A stretch of DNA of 64,000 nucleotides. Origin: Nitrospirota bacterium (GTDB lineage: Bacteria > Nitrospirota > Thermodesulfovibrionia > Thermodesulfovibrionales > UBA6898). The translations under genes and the position numbers were made by a program. The stretch covers positions 1 through 64,000 of the forward strand of contig JAJXTV010000005.1 of the NCBI GenBank assembly GCA_021783515.1, written 5' to 3'. Shown here in pieces: positions 1-8,215 of this stretch (position 1 is its first letter; every line of letters begins with the position of its first letter). The notes below the pieces were generated by a model. The model did not search any database. It was not told the origin of the DNA and saw only the letters and a list, made by a program, of their open reading frames with translations.

Positions 1-126
1 CGTGGGCGCAATCATCCGGCACGGGCCGCACCAGACAGCCCAGAAATCGATCATCACCATTCCCCCGTCGTTCAATACTTCCTTCTCCCACGTCGCAGTC
101 GTAACCTCAAGCACACCTTCAGCCAT
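1..126 (-). CDS. trxA: Thioredoxin, N-terminal part (cut by window edge)
   Basis: The first 42 codons of a thioredoxin read leftwards off the window. The active site W-C-G-P-C is visible about 33 residues from the start, preceded by the usual V-M-I-D-F-W-A strand. Thioredoxins are small cytoplasmic disulfide reductases that are re-reduced by thioredoxin reductase. The ATG at 126 follows a good GGAGG ribosome site (GAGGAGGTTC just upstream), which fixes the start. The C-terminal two thirds lie outside the window, so completeness cannot be judged. Confidence 0.9.
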   Translation of the reverse strand, partial: MAEGVLEVTTATWEKEVLNDGGMVMIDFWAVWCGPCRMIAPT

Positions 127-219
127 TATAGAACCTCCTCAGCAAAGTTCTTTCATTATATTGTGATTTTTCCCCCTTTGTCAACGATGCCCGGCCACGC
201 GCCCGGGGATCACCTTTCA

Positions 220-248
220 TTGACAGGCTGTTATTTTTCTGTTATTTT
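220..248 (+). promoter_or_regulatory. Sigma-70-like promoter before the outer-membrane gene
   Basis: TTGACA (220-225), a 17-nt spacer and TATTTT (243-248). The expected start of transcription is at about 255-256, almost on the ATG at 257, so the transcript would be leaderless or nearly so. No Shine-Dalgarno sequence precedes the gene. Confidence 0.5.
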
Positions 249-256
249 TCTTAGTG

Positions 257-1039
257 ATGAAAAGAGCCTGCTTTCTCCTGCTGATGTGTATTCTGCTCAC
301 GGGCACTTCCTACGGCTTTGATGTTTCCGGCCTGCAGCCTGTTGCTCCCTACGGTATTTTTTCGACCTTCAGCGCCGAAAGTCTCCCGCGTGGAAAGGTT
401 GCTCTTGAGGCGGGCTTTGAACGGTCCAATGAGCCTGATTTCTACCGTTTCAGCGCCCGGGCGGCTTACGGGATCTCCGATTCCTTTGAGTTCGAGATCA
501 CCGTACCCTACGTATACGACTATGGGGATTCGGTAGACGGCATGGAGGATGTTTCCGTCGGGTTCAAGCATAGATTTTACGAAGAAGGCAAGTACGGACC
601 GTCGCTGGCCTATTTAATCAACGCCTCGATCAACAACGGACGGGACGAATTCAGCACTCACGGCAGGTTCGGCGGCGGACTTATCGTGAGCAAACGGGTA
701 GGTCCGTTCAAAGGGCATTTCAACGTCTTATATGAAAGGCCGGGGACCGGCTCGCTGGAAGACGAAATCACTTTTCAGGGTGGCATAGAATTTTCTGCCG
801 CCCACAATTTCAAGATGCTGGGAGAACTGCTGGCGAGGAAGAGTTATCCCACGAATGTATACGACAAGATCGAGGCGCGCTTCGGCTATCGCATCAAAAC
901 TACCGATTCGATATACACCACATTCGGGGCCGGCGTGGACCTAAAGAGAAGGTCTCCGGAGTACCGCATTATGATTTCGATAAGTTATACTCCGCCGGAA
1001 AAGAAGAAGGAGATCAAGAAGATCTTTGAAGAAGAGTGA
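257..1039 (+). CDS. Probable outer-membrane beta-barrel protein
   Basis: A 260-residue protein with a typical Sec signal peptide (K-R followed by a hydrophobic stretch ending near G-F-D at about residue 20). The rest is made of alternating polar/aromatic strands separated by short Gly/Asp-rich turns, as in transporter-like barrels of the MetA-pathway/DUF3187 kind. The sequence ends with a strongly charged K/E tail after the last strand, which is unusual for a barrel because the terminal aromatic is not at the C-terminus. A GTG at 254 is also possible. ATG 257 is preferred because it sits next to the predicted transcription start. The substrate cannot be predicted, and the family assignment is from overall character only. 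Confidence 0.6.
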   Translation: MKRACFLLLMCILLTGTSYGFDVSGLQPVAPYGIFSTFSAESLPRGKVALEAGFERSNEPDFYRFSARAAYGISDSFEFEITVPYVYDYGDSVDGMEDVSVGFKHRFYEEGKYGPSLAYLINASINNGRDEFSTHGRFGGGLIVSKRVGPFKGHFNVLYERPGTGSLEDEITFQGGIEFSAAHNFKMLGELLARKSYPTNVYDKIEARFGYRIKTTDSIYTTFGAGVDLKRRSPEYRIMISISYTPPEKKKEIKKIFEEE

Positions 1040-1071
1040 TCTCTCACTGACAGATTTCACCGGATACGCCA

Positions 1072-1350
1072 ATGTTTGATATCGGATTCCAGGAATTACT
1101 GCTGGTTTTCGTGATTGCGCTGCTCGTCTTCGGTCCGGAGAAACTCCCTGAAGTAGGCAGGACGCTCGGGAAATGGATGATCGAAATCAGAAGAGGCATC
1201 CAGAACGCCAAGAGCCAGATGGAGGGCGAATTCGAGGAGCTGGAGAAGAAACAGGCCGAAAAAGAGAAGGGGCCCGAGGGAAGCGAAGAGAAGGCAGATG
1301 CCGCAAAAGAAGAGAAGAAGGAAACCGGCGAAAGGGAGGATCGTACCTGA
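1072..1350 (+). CDS. tatB: Twin-arginine translocase subunit TatB (TatA/TatB family)
   Basis: 92 residues with the family plan: one N-terminal membrane helix (about residues 4-20), the F-G-P-E-K-L-P hinge at about 21-27, an amphipathic helix, then a long charged Lys/Glu tail. The opening M-F-D-I-G-F is characteristic of TatB, although TatA-type function cannot be excluded. Tat exports folded proteins, typically cofactor-containing ones. The tatC gene follows immediately (this stop at 1348-1350, next start at 1351). The twin-arginine hydrogenase subunits at 45-47 kb are likely clients. Confidence 0.88.
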   Translation: MFDIGFQELLLVFVIALLVFGPEKLPEVGRTLGKWMIEIRRGIQNAKSQMEGEFEELEKKQAEKEKGPEGSEEKADAAKEEKKETGEREDRT

Positions 1351-2121
1351 TTGGAAAGCAACAAGATGCCGCTGACAGAACATCTCTCCGAACTGCGGAG
1401 AAGAATTCTTACATCGCTCGCAGTGGTCTTCGTCGTCTTCGTCGTTGTCTTCAACTATTCCGAAACCCTCTTCGAGCTGGTTACCTTTCCGCTCAGGGCG
1501 GAGTTGCGGTTCAGCGTCGGGTCGCCGTATGTCGAAGTGATAAAGAAAACGGCGGCGCCGCTTGTGTTCCTCGCGCCGGCAGAGGCCTTCTGGATGCACC
1601 TGAAGGTTTCGCTTGTGGCGGCGCTCATCCTGTCGCTGCCGATAATCTTTTACCAGCTGTGGCGTTTTATTTCTCCGGGGCTTCTCGCAAAGGAGCGGAG
1701 GTACGTGCTGCCGTTCGTCTTTTTCGCGACACTGCTGTTTATCGTCGGCGCCCTTTTTTGCTTTGTTATCGTACTGCCCTTCGCCATTACGTTTCTCCTG
1801 GGCTACAAGACCCAGAATATGGCCCCCATGTTGTCAGTGGGAAGCTACGTCGATTTTTGCCTGAAGTTCATACTTGCCTTTGGCATCATTTTTGAGCTCC
1901 CTCTTGCCATCATATTTCTTACCAGAATCGGCATAGTGACCCCGAAGACGCTCGCGAAAAACCGTAAATTTGCCGTCCTCTTCGCATTTATCGCCGGTGC
2001 CATTCTCACCCCCACGCCTGACATGTTTAACCAGACTCTTATGGCGGTGCCTATAATAATCCTGTATGAAATTGGTATACTAGTTTCCAGGGTCATGTAC
2101 AGGAAGAAGGCTGATGCCTAA
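1351..2121 (+). CDS. tatC: Sec-independent protein translocase TatC
   Basis: 256 residues with the expected six membrane helices. The N-terminal signature (P-L-T-E-H-L-S-E-L-R-R-R) forms part of the twin-arginine binding site. The start is TTG at 1351, directly after the tatB stop and downstream of a G-G-A-G-G-type ribosome site. An in-frame ATG at 1366 would give M-P-L-T-E-H and is an alternative. TatC is the receptor of the Tat translocon in the inner membrane. Its C-terminal end overlaps the next small gene by 8 bases, suggesting translational coupling. Confidence 0.95.
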   Translation: MESNKMPLTEHLSELRRRILTSLAVVFVVFVVVFNYSETLFELVTFPLRAELRFSVGSPYVEVIKKTAAPLVFLAPAEAFWMHLKVSLVAALILSLPIIFYQLWRFISPGLLAKERRYVLPFVFFATLLFIVGALFCFVIVLPFAITFLLGYKTQNMAPMLSVGSYVDFCLKFILAFGIIFELPLAIIFLTRIGIVTPKTLAKNRKFAVLFAFIAGAILTPTPDMFNQTLMAVPIIILYEIGILVSRVMYRKKADA

Positions 2122-2392
2122 CGTCAGGGGAAAGAGTCTCAAGGCGGTGATACGGGATGTGGCGGAGGGATTTGTCGTGGTGAACCCGCTGTTTCTCAAA
2201 TCCTTCGACCATGAGACGCTCCGTGAATTCTACCAGGAGATATCGAAGGTGCAGGTCGAAATAAGGTCGGGCCGCTTTCCGAGTCACGACATCCAGGCAA
2301 TTAGAAACAGGAACCTCAAGCTGCAGAGGCTGTTCGGGGCCACGATGATAATTCGGAATTACGCGCGTGAACGCAGGGTGCCTCTTATATGA
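2114..2392 (+). CDS. Small conserved-looking protein of unknown function
   Basis: 92 residues, basic, predicted helical, no signal peptide or membrane segment, no cysteine. It contains an F-Y-Q-E-I-S-K-V-Q-V-E-I stretch and an R-N-R-N-L-K-L-Q-R-L-F helix. I do not recognise the family. It is embedded in an operon: it overlaps the tatC end by 8 bases and overlaps the HEAT protein start by 4 bases (ATGA). That tight packing supports it being a true gene. Its position between Tat and the HEAT/HD-GYP pair gives no clear functional hint. Confidence 0.7.
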   Translation: MPNVRGKSLKAVIRDVAEGFVVVNPLFLKSFDHETLREFYQEISKVQVEIRSGRFPSHDIQAIRNRNLKLQRLFGATMIIRNYARERRVPLI

Positions 2393-4065
2393 AGAACGGA
2401 CCTCAGGATTCATCCCTGGCGGATATGAGTGAAGAGGTAAGAAGAGCAAGAGACATCATTCAGTCCTTTCTCAAGTCCAAAAAGATATTGAGAATGTATC
2501 CGTCGAATAACCCCATCTATATTAATACCCTCGAGGATGACTTCAACAAGTTCAAAGAGTTTTTCCATTACCGTGATGACCTGGCGCTGAAAATCAGACA
2601 GAACGAAATCTATTACGATGCCGAACAGATCTATTTCAGCGCAGAAAAAGAGGAAAGCCTGGCGCTCTTCTTCTTCAAGGACGGGTTGAGGGAGATCACC
2701 TTCCGGAAAGGGCTTGCATTCGAGGAGATGGAAGATTTCCTGAAGATTATCTCCCTTGATTTCAACCGTGATGCGGTCGACGATGATATCGTCACGCTTT
2801 TCTGGGAGAAGGATTTTCAGAATATACAGTATGTGGTCGACGACACTGTGCTTGCCGACGAAGACGATTACGAGGAAACCGCCGTCTCAAGAATCAAGGA
2901 GAGTGAGCCGGACGAAGATACACTGCGGAGGGCATACGAGGACGCATCCAGGGAGGAGGGGGTGGTCAAGGACGTCTCGATCGTTCCGCTTTCGGACAAA
3001 GACCTGCAACAGTTGCTTTCGGAGCTCGAGAAGGACTCCCAGGACAAGACCGATAAGCTGACCGACATCCTGTTCGAGATATTTGCCCTTCCCCAGCCGA
3101 AAGAAGATTATGAAGACCTCGTGGGATTCTTTGTGAATGCGATAGAATTTGCGATCAGGCACGGCGACATCCAGCTGGTGACAAACGTTCTGGCGGGGCT
3201 GAAGAAGGTCGTTGATGACGCAAAGGCCGAGGACGAAAGAAAGAAATGCGCAAAACGGGTGCTGCTCCTTACGGGAAGCGAGCCGATTATCGGCCTCCTG
3301 GGAGAATTACTTGACGGCGGGCAGGAGGTAGAGGAGAAGGTCTTTGAGGATTTCGTCAAGTATCTGGACAGAAACGCCATTGTACCCTTTATGAAGATCC
3401 TCGGCGAGTTGAAGAGCATTCATGCGAGAAAAGTGGTAATCGACGCCTTGATCCTGCTCGGGACGAAGGATATCGCCACACTTTCGAAAGGGTTGAACGA
3501 TTCACGATGGTATGTGGTGAGAAACATAATCTATATCCTGAGAAAGATAGGCGACCGGAGGGCGGTCGACTACCTTATGAAGACCGTGCGCCACGGCGAT
3601 ATCAGGGTAAAGAAAGAGGTGATTCGGGCCCTCGGAGAGCTGGGAGGGGCGGGCGTGCTGCAGACCCTCCGGGATTGCCTTGACGACCCGGACATTCAGG
3701 TGAGATCGTCAGCCTTGAAGGCCCTCGGCAATATAAAGTCCGAGGCCGCCAAAAGAATTGTAATGAACAAGATCGCGGACAAGTACTTCAAGGACAGGGA
3801 CTTTGAGGAAAAGAAGGAATATTTCGAGATGCTGTCACACTGGAAAGACAGCGAAGTGTATGATTCCGCAGTCGGCATACTGAAGAAGAAGACGTTTTTC
3901 GGCAGGGCTAAGAATTACGAAAACCGGGCGTGTGCGGCATATTGTCTCGGCCTGTTGGGGAACAAGGACGCTCTTCCGCTCCTGAACCGCTTCAAGAACG
4001 ACGGCAACAAGCTGCTCAGGGAGTTCGTCCATACGGCAATGAAGAGGATCGAATATGGCCAGTAG
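2389..4065 (+). CDS. HEAT-repeat protein with an N-terminal module shared with the adjacent HD-GYP protein
   Basis: 558 residues. Residues from about 330 to the end form HEAT/PBS-lyase-type helical repeats (R-R-A-V-D-Y-L, V-K-K-E-V-I-R-A-L-G-E-L-G and similar), a scaffold for protein-protein contacts. The N-terminal 130 or so residues contain a small alpha/beta module (A-L-K-I-R-Q-N-E-I-Y-Y-D followed by F-F-F-K-D-G-L-R-E-I-T-F). It resembles the N-terminus of the downstream HD-GYP protein (S-L-E-L-R-G-E-F-F-Y-I-N then F-K-K-R-E-L-G-S-V-I-F). A middle acidic linker separates the parts. It overlaps the next gene by 11 bases. Cytoplasmic and without enzymatic motifs; a partner or regulator of the HD-GYP protein is the likely role. 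Confidence 0.75.
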   Translation: MKNGPQDSSLADMSEEVRRARDIIQSFLKSKKILRMYPSNNPIYINTLEDDFNKFKEFFHYRDDLALKIRQNEIYYDAEQIYFSAEKEESLALFFFKDGLREITFRKGLAFEEMEDFLKIISLDFNRDAVDDDIVTLFWEKDFQNIQYVVDDTVLADEDDYEETAVSRIKESEPDEDTLRRAYEDASREEGVVKDVSIVPLSDKDLQQLLSELEKDSQDKTDKLTDILFEIFALPQPKEDYEDLVGFFVNAIEFAIRHGDIQLVTNVLAGLKKVVDDAKAEDERKKCAKRVLLLTGSEPIIGLLGELLDGGQEVEEKVFEDFVKYLDRNAIVPFMKILGELKSIHARKVVIDALILLGTKDIATLSKGLNDSRWYVVRNIIYILRKIGDRRAVDYLMKTVRHGDIRVKKEVIRALGELGGAGVLQTLRDCLDDPDIQVRSSALKALGNIKSEAAKRIVMNKIADKYFKDRDFEEKKEYFEMLSHWKDSEVYDSAVGILKKKTFFGRAKNYENRACAAYCLGLLGNKDALPLLNRFKNDGNKLLREFVHTAMKRIEYGQ

Positions 4066-5458
4066 GGAAGAGATAGAGCGGTTTAAGGTCGGCAAAGATC
4101 TGGTGAACCAGCTTTCCGTCGTTCTGCGCACGTCGCAAATCCACGACCCGGGCAATGTCGCCGTTACGTCCGTAATCGACAAGCTCGTCTCCATGATTAA
4201 CCTGCTCATCGAAGACGAGCGGGTCGTTTCCCTCGAACTTAGAGGGGAGTTCTTCTATATTAACGACTATCGCATCCGCTATTCCCTCGAATACCTGCTC
4301 AACTTCGATTTTCTGATACGCGAGTTCAAGAAGAGGGAGCTGGGCAGCGTCATCTTTAAGGACAGGATTGCCGTGGACCAGATCAAGGCTTTTGTGCGCG
4401 CGTTTATCGCCGCCCCGTTTTCCGAGACTCCATATGACGTGATGGTGGAGAAGATGGAGAGCGTGAAGAGCATATCCGTCGACATGCTGAAGAAGATCGT
4501 GGAAGAGGACTCGCTGGAGCCCCGGAAGATGGTCAAGAAGACCTATTTCAATGCCGTGTCGTATACCCGAGGCGTGATCAACAAGATCAAGAGCGGCGAA
4601 AAGGTGAATATCAAGAAGGCGAAGCGGGTGATTGAGACGATGGTCGATCATATCCTGGAAGAAGAACAGCTGCTCCTCGGGATGACGGCGATAAAGGACT
4701 ACGACGACTATACGTATCATCATTCGGTCAACGTCAGCATCCTTTCGATCGCGCTCGGACAACGACTTGGACTGAACCGCAAAACTCTTACGGAACTCGG
4801 CATGGTGGCGCTCTTCCACGACATCGGGAAGATGGACATACCGTACGAAGTGCTGAACAAACCGTCGAACTTCACGGACGAAGAATGGAAGATTATACGA
4901 ATGCACCCCGTCTGGGGGGTAAAGGCCCTCCTCAAACTGAAGAAACTGGACCCGCTCACAATCAGGTCTGCCGTCGTGTCCTTCGAGCATCATATGAATT
5001 TCGATCTTTCCGGATATCCGAGGGCGACCAAGAGCTTTGACCTCGATTTTTTCAGCAGAATCGTCTGTCTTGCGGACCAATATGACGCGATGACTTCCTC
5101 CCGGGTCTATTCGAGAATCCCTATGGCCCCGGACAAGGCGTTGAGCATTATGATGGAGCGGTCAGGGAGCCAGTTGGATCCTCTGCTCTTTAAATTCTTC
5201 ATTAACATGGTGGGCGTCTTCCCGATCGGCACGGTGGTGATGCTCAGCACCAAGGAACTGGGGCTGGTTTGCGAAAGCAACCAGTTGTTTCCGGCGCGGC
5301 CGCGCGTGATGATCATCATCGACGAAAAGGGGAGTAAGGTGAAGGGTCATATCGTGGATCTGACGGAGAAAAGCGAGCAGGACATATTTGTGCGCTCCAT
5401 CACCAGGACGATGGACCCCAACAAGTATAAGATCAACCTGGCAGAATATCTGTTATGA
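4055..5458 (+). CDS. HD-GYP domain protein (candidate c-di-GMP phosphodiesterase)
   Basis: 467 residues. The HD-GYP domain spans about residues 210-400: H-H-S-V-N-V near the start, H-D-I-G-K-M-D-I-P, the H-P-V-W-G helix, then H-H-M-N-F-D-L-S-G-Y-P and A-D-Q-Y-D-A-M-T-S. The usual H-H-E is H-H-M here and the usual D-G-S-G-Y-P is D-L-S-G-Y-P. The metal histidines and the G-Y-P are kept, so activity is possible but not certain. HD-GYP enzymes hydrolyse cyclic di-GMP to pGpG or GMP. The N-terminal 200 residues carry the module shared with the upstream HEAT protein. A C-terminal 60-residue segment after the HD-GYP domain looks beta-rich. Confidence 0.88.
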   Translation: MASREEIERFKVGKDLVNQLSVVLRTSQIHDPGNVAVTSVIDKLVSMINLLIEDERVVSLELRGEFFYINDYRIRYSLEYLLNFDFLIREFKKRELGSVIFKDRIAVDQIKAFVRAFIAAPFSETPYDVMVEKMESVKSISVDMLKKIVEEDSLEPRKMVKKTYFNAVSYTRGVINKIKSGEKVNIKKAKRVIETMVDHILEEEQLLLGMTAIKDYDDYTYHHSVNVSILSIALGQRLGLNRKTLTELGMVALFHDIGKMDIPYEVLNKPSNFTDEEWKIIRMHPVWGVKALLKLKKLDPLTIRSAVVSFEHHMNFDLSGYPRATKSFDLDFFSRIVCLADQYDAMTSSRVYSRIPMAPDKALSIMMERSGSQLDPLLFKFFINMVGVFPIGTVVMLSTKELGLVCESNQLFPARPRVMIIIDEKGSKVKGHIVDLTEKSEQDIFVRSITRTMDPNKYKINLAEYLL

Positions 5459-5487
5459 GACCCGCGGTGTCCTTTCGAGGGATGGCC

Positions 5488-6807
5488 TCAGAAGCCAAAC
5501 CAGCCTTTCTTCGCCCGTAACTGCTGAAAGAGGGCGAGCATATCACTGAGGATGCGGTTCGTTTCTTCCTGTTCCTTCCGCGTCTCCTTCAGATCCTTCA
5601 TCTCTTTGCTCAGGACGTAGACGGAGTTCTTGAGGTCCGTCAATAAACTGCTGATGTTCGACAGCTCCTCGAGCATCCGGCCCATATTCTCGCCGGAAAT
5701 CGGCGCAGATTCGGCAACAGGAAAAACACTCGGCTCCGGGGGAGAAGGAGGCGCTGTCTGCTCGACAACCAATGCGGTTCTTTCCTCACTTTCGGCAGGC
5801 TTCTGCGGCGCCTCTGCAGTGAGGAAGACCTCTTCTTTTTTCTCGGGCGGCAGGGTTATCGGTTCCTCAGGAGGGCGCAGCTCAAGAGGCATCCTGTTTT
5901 GTTCTTGTTGTTCTTGCTCCTCTTCCTCCGGCCAGAGTACCTGCGCCATCTCGGCCCGGCTTGCCGCCGCCGGAGTCTTCTCTGCGGGGATAGCTTCTTC
6001 AGCGGCACGTGCAGGGCCGGGTGTCGCCGGCTCACTTGCTGCTTCCTCTTTATCCTTTGGCTGCAGTTTCCCGATAGGCTCAGCAGCATACGCAGGCGGA
6101 GCGGGCGGAGCGACAGGAGCGGCCGCAGGCGGCGCGGAAGGCGTTACATGCTCCGTTTTTGCAGCCACAGGAGGTCCCGGCCGAACGGCCTCTTTTTCCT
6201 TCGGGGACTGGATCTCGATCTGATGTTTTTTGGAGATGTGCTTAAGAAGAAGCCGCGTCACCAGCCTGAAAGAATCTTCGACGCCGGTTCCGTTTATCGC
6301 CGATGCCTCCACAACAGGGTACTGGCTGCCGTTGAGGTCGCCGTTGAGATCTGCCAGGGAAGCGATATTCACCAGGTCCCTCTTGTTGTACTGAAGTACG
6401 ACCGGCACTTCATCCGGATTGATATTGTTTGCAAGAAGGTTTTCCCTCATGTTGTCGAAACTTTCGACGTTCTGCTCTCTCATATCGCGTTGTGAATCAG
6501 CGACGAAAACGACCGCATCGGCACCCTTGAGAACGACTTTTCTGGTTGCGTTATACCTTACCTGTCCCGGTACCGTATAAAGCTGGAAACGTATCGAAAA
6601 ATCCCTTATCTTGCCGAGTTCAACCGGAAGAAAATCGAAGAAAAGCGTTCTGTCCGCCTCTGTCGACAAAGACAGGAGTCTTCCCTTGGTCTCCGGGTTC
6701 AGGACAGAATGGAGGTGCTGCAGGTTCGTTGTCTTGCCGCTCAGGCCTGGTCCGTAATATACAATCTTGAGCGTGATCTCTTTTGTTGCATAATTAAAAA
6801 GGGCCAT
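5488..6807 (-). CDS. MglA-like small GTPase with long Pro/Ala-rich and coiled-coil C-terminal extension
   Basis: Residues 1-195 are a Ras-like GTPase of the MglA family: P-loop G-P-G-L-S-G-K-T-T at about 19-27, T-V-P-G-Q-V-R-Y in switch II, and N-K-R-D for guanine recognition. MglA controls cell polarity and pilus or gliding motility with MglB as GAP. Plain MglA is about 195 residues; here about 240 extra residues follow. They comprise a Pro/Ala/Glu-rich disordered linker and a predicted coiled coil over the last 65 residues ending W-F-G-F. No mglB is adjacent. It lies 7 bases downstream of the GGDEF gene. A TATAAA overlaps that gene's stop 6 nt before this ATG, so it may also have its own leaderless transcript. 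Confidence 0.85.
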   Translation of the reverse strand: MALFNYATKEITLKIVYYGPGLSGKTTNLQHLHSVLNPETKGRLLSLSTEADRTLFFDFLPVELGKIRDFSIRFQLYTVPGQVRYNATRKVVLKGADAVVFVADSQRDMREQNVESFDNMRENLLANNINPDEVPVVLQYNKRDLVNIASLADLNGDLNGSQYPVVEASAINGTGVEDSFRLVTRLLLKHISKKHQIEIQSPKEKEAVRPGPPVAAKTEHVTPSAPPAAAPVAPPAPPAYAAEPIGKLQPKDKEEAASEPATPGPARAAEEAIPAEKTPAAASRAEMAQVLWPEEEEQEQQEQNRMPLELRPPEEPITLPPEKKEEVFLTAEAPQKPAESEERTALVVEQTAPPSPPEPSVFPVAESAPISGENMGRMLEELSNISSLLTDLKNSVYVLSKEMKDLKETRKEQEETNRILSDMLALFQQLRAKKGWFGF

Positions 6808-6814
6808 AATTACT

Positions 6815-8215
6815 TTATACTATAGCATAAACGCCGTTTCGTGTCTGGTACTTCACCCGGTACATGGCTTCGTCCGCCAGCCTGAGAAGGTCCTCCTTCG
6901 ACTGTGCGCTCTCAGGATAGGAGGCGACTCCGAAACTCGCGGTCAAACGGAGAGAATAGCCGTCTCTCTTCAGGAAGACGTTCTGCTCTATCGCCTTTCT
7001 GATCCTCTCTGCGGTTATGACGGCGGACCCGGGAGAAGTCTGCGGCAACACGATGACAAATTCATCACCGCCGTACCGGGCAACAATATCGATAGTCCGC
7101 AGGCTCTTGATCAGCAGCTGCCCCATTTCGACGAGGAGTTTGCTTCCCACCAGGTGACCGTAATTGTCGTTAATTGTCTTGAAATGGTCGATATCCATAA
7201 AGATCAGCGACAGCGAAGACTTGTGGCGGTTTGACCTCGTGATTTCGATCTCCAGCGTCCGGTTCAGGTATCTGGTATTAAAGAGCTTTGTCAGGTCGTC
7301 CGTGACAGACAGTTCGGCCATTTTCTGGTAGAGCGTCGCGCGCTCGATGGCAAGCGCTGCTCTATCGACCAATCTCATGATCAGTTCAAGATCCTCCCGG
7401 GTGAAAGGGGAGTTCGCGGCCCTGTTTGTTATCTCGAGCACTCCCAGGATGCGCCCCTTGCTCTTGATCGGGACGCAGATGAGCGATTTCGTCTTCGCGC
7501 CCGCCTCCTTCCCGATCCTGGCACAAAACCTCTTGTCGATCGAGACATCCGGCACGACGACCGGGACTCCCTCCTGCGCCACCCAGCCGGCGATCCCTTC
7601 CCCGAGTTTCAGGCGGATCTTTTTCATCTTGCGGCTGTCTTCCTTCTTGCCGGTGATTCTTTCAAAGACAAGCTCGCCGGTCTCTTCGTCCAGGAGAAGA
7701 ATCGACCATGTGTCCGCGGCAATCAGCTTCTTCGACTTCCGCATAATAGTGGTAAGGATATCGCTCAATTCGAGAGTGGACGTGAGCGTTTTGCTCACCT
7801 CGTCAAAAAAATCGAGTTCCTTGGCAAGCGAGACGGCCCTGCTCTTGAGCGAGGCGTTCTCTTTCAACAATTCCCTCTCCCTCAAGGCCCTTTTGAAAAG
7901 GTATTCAAGCTCCTTTGCCGAAGGATCGGCAACAGGATATGTCAGCGGATATTTCATCCAGGGACCAAAACCGCTAAACGTGCGGGAGCCTGCAATCACT
8001 ATCTTGGGGATGCCGCTGAAAGAAAGCTGGAACTCGCGAAACGAGGCCTCCGCGCTCTGATTCCTGTCGGCTACGATGAGGTCGGGCTCGTTCCCGGGCC
8101 GGTAGCGGACGTCGCTGATGGACTTGAAGCGAAATATCGTGCTGCCCTTGGCGGCAAGGGCGATCTCTGTTTCTTTCTGTAAGGGGCTGCGTCCTATAGA
8201 GAAGACCCTACTCAT
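6815..8215 (-). CDS. Diguanylate cyclase with pseudo-receiver, GAF and GGDEF domains
   Basis: 466 residues. The N-terminal 115 residues look like a degenerate receiver domain (beta/alpha pattern, D-L-I-V-A-D-R, no clear phospho-acceptor pocket). A short coiled coil follows, then a GAF domain (about 140-300). The C-terminal GGDEF domain has R-Y-G-G-D-E-F intact, with an R-T-I-D allosteric inhibition site five residues before it. It should synthesise cyclic di-GMP with product feedback. The start overlaps the end of secA by 8 bases, so it is translated from the secA transcript. The GAF ligand is unknown. Confidence 0.9.
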   Translation of the reverse strand: MSRVFSIGRSPLQKETEIALAAKGSTIFRFKSISDVRYRPGNEPDLIVADRNQSAEASFREFQLSFSGIPKIVIAGSRTFSGFGPWMKYPLTYPVADPSAKELEYLFKRALRERELLKENASLKSRAVSLAKELDFFDEVSKTLTSTLELSDILTTIMRKSKKLIAADTWSILLLDEETGELVFERITGKKEDSRKMKKIRLKLGEGIAGWVAQEGVPVVVPDVSIDKRFCARIGKEAGAKTKSLICVPIKSKGRILGVLEITNRAANSPFTREDLELIMRLVDRAALAIERATLYQKMAELSVTDDLTKLFNTRYLNRTLEIEITRSNRHKSSLSLIFMDIDHFKTINDNYGHLVGSKLLVEMGQLLIKSLRTIDIVARYGGDEFVIVLPQTSPGSAVITAERIRKAIEQNVFLKRDGYSLRLTASFGVASYPESAQSKEDLLRLADEAMYRVKYQTRNGVYAIV

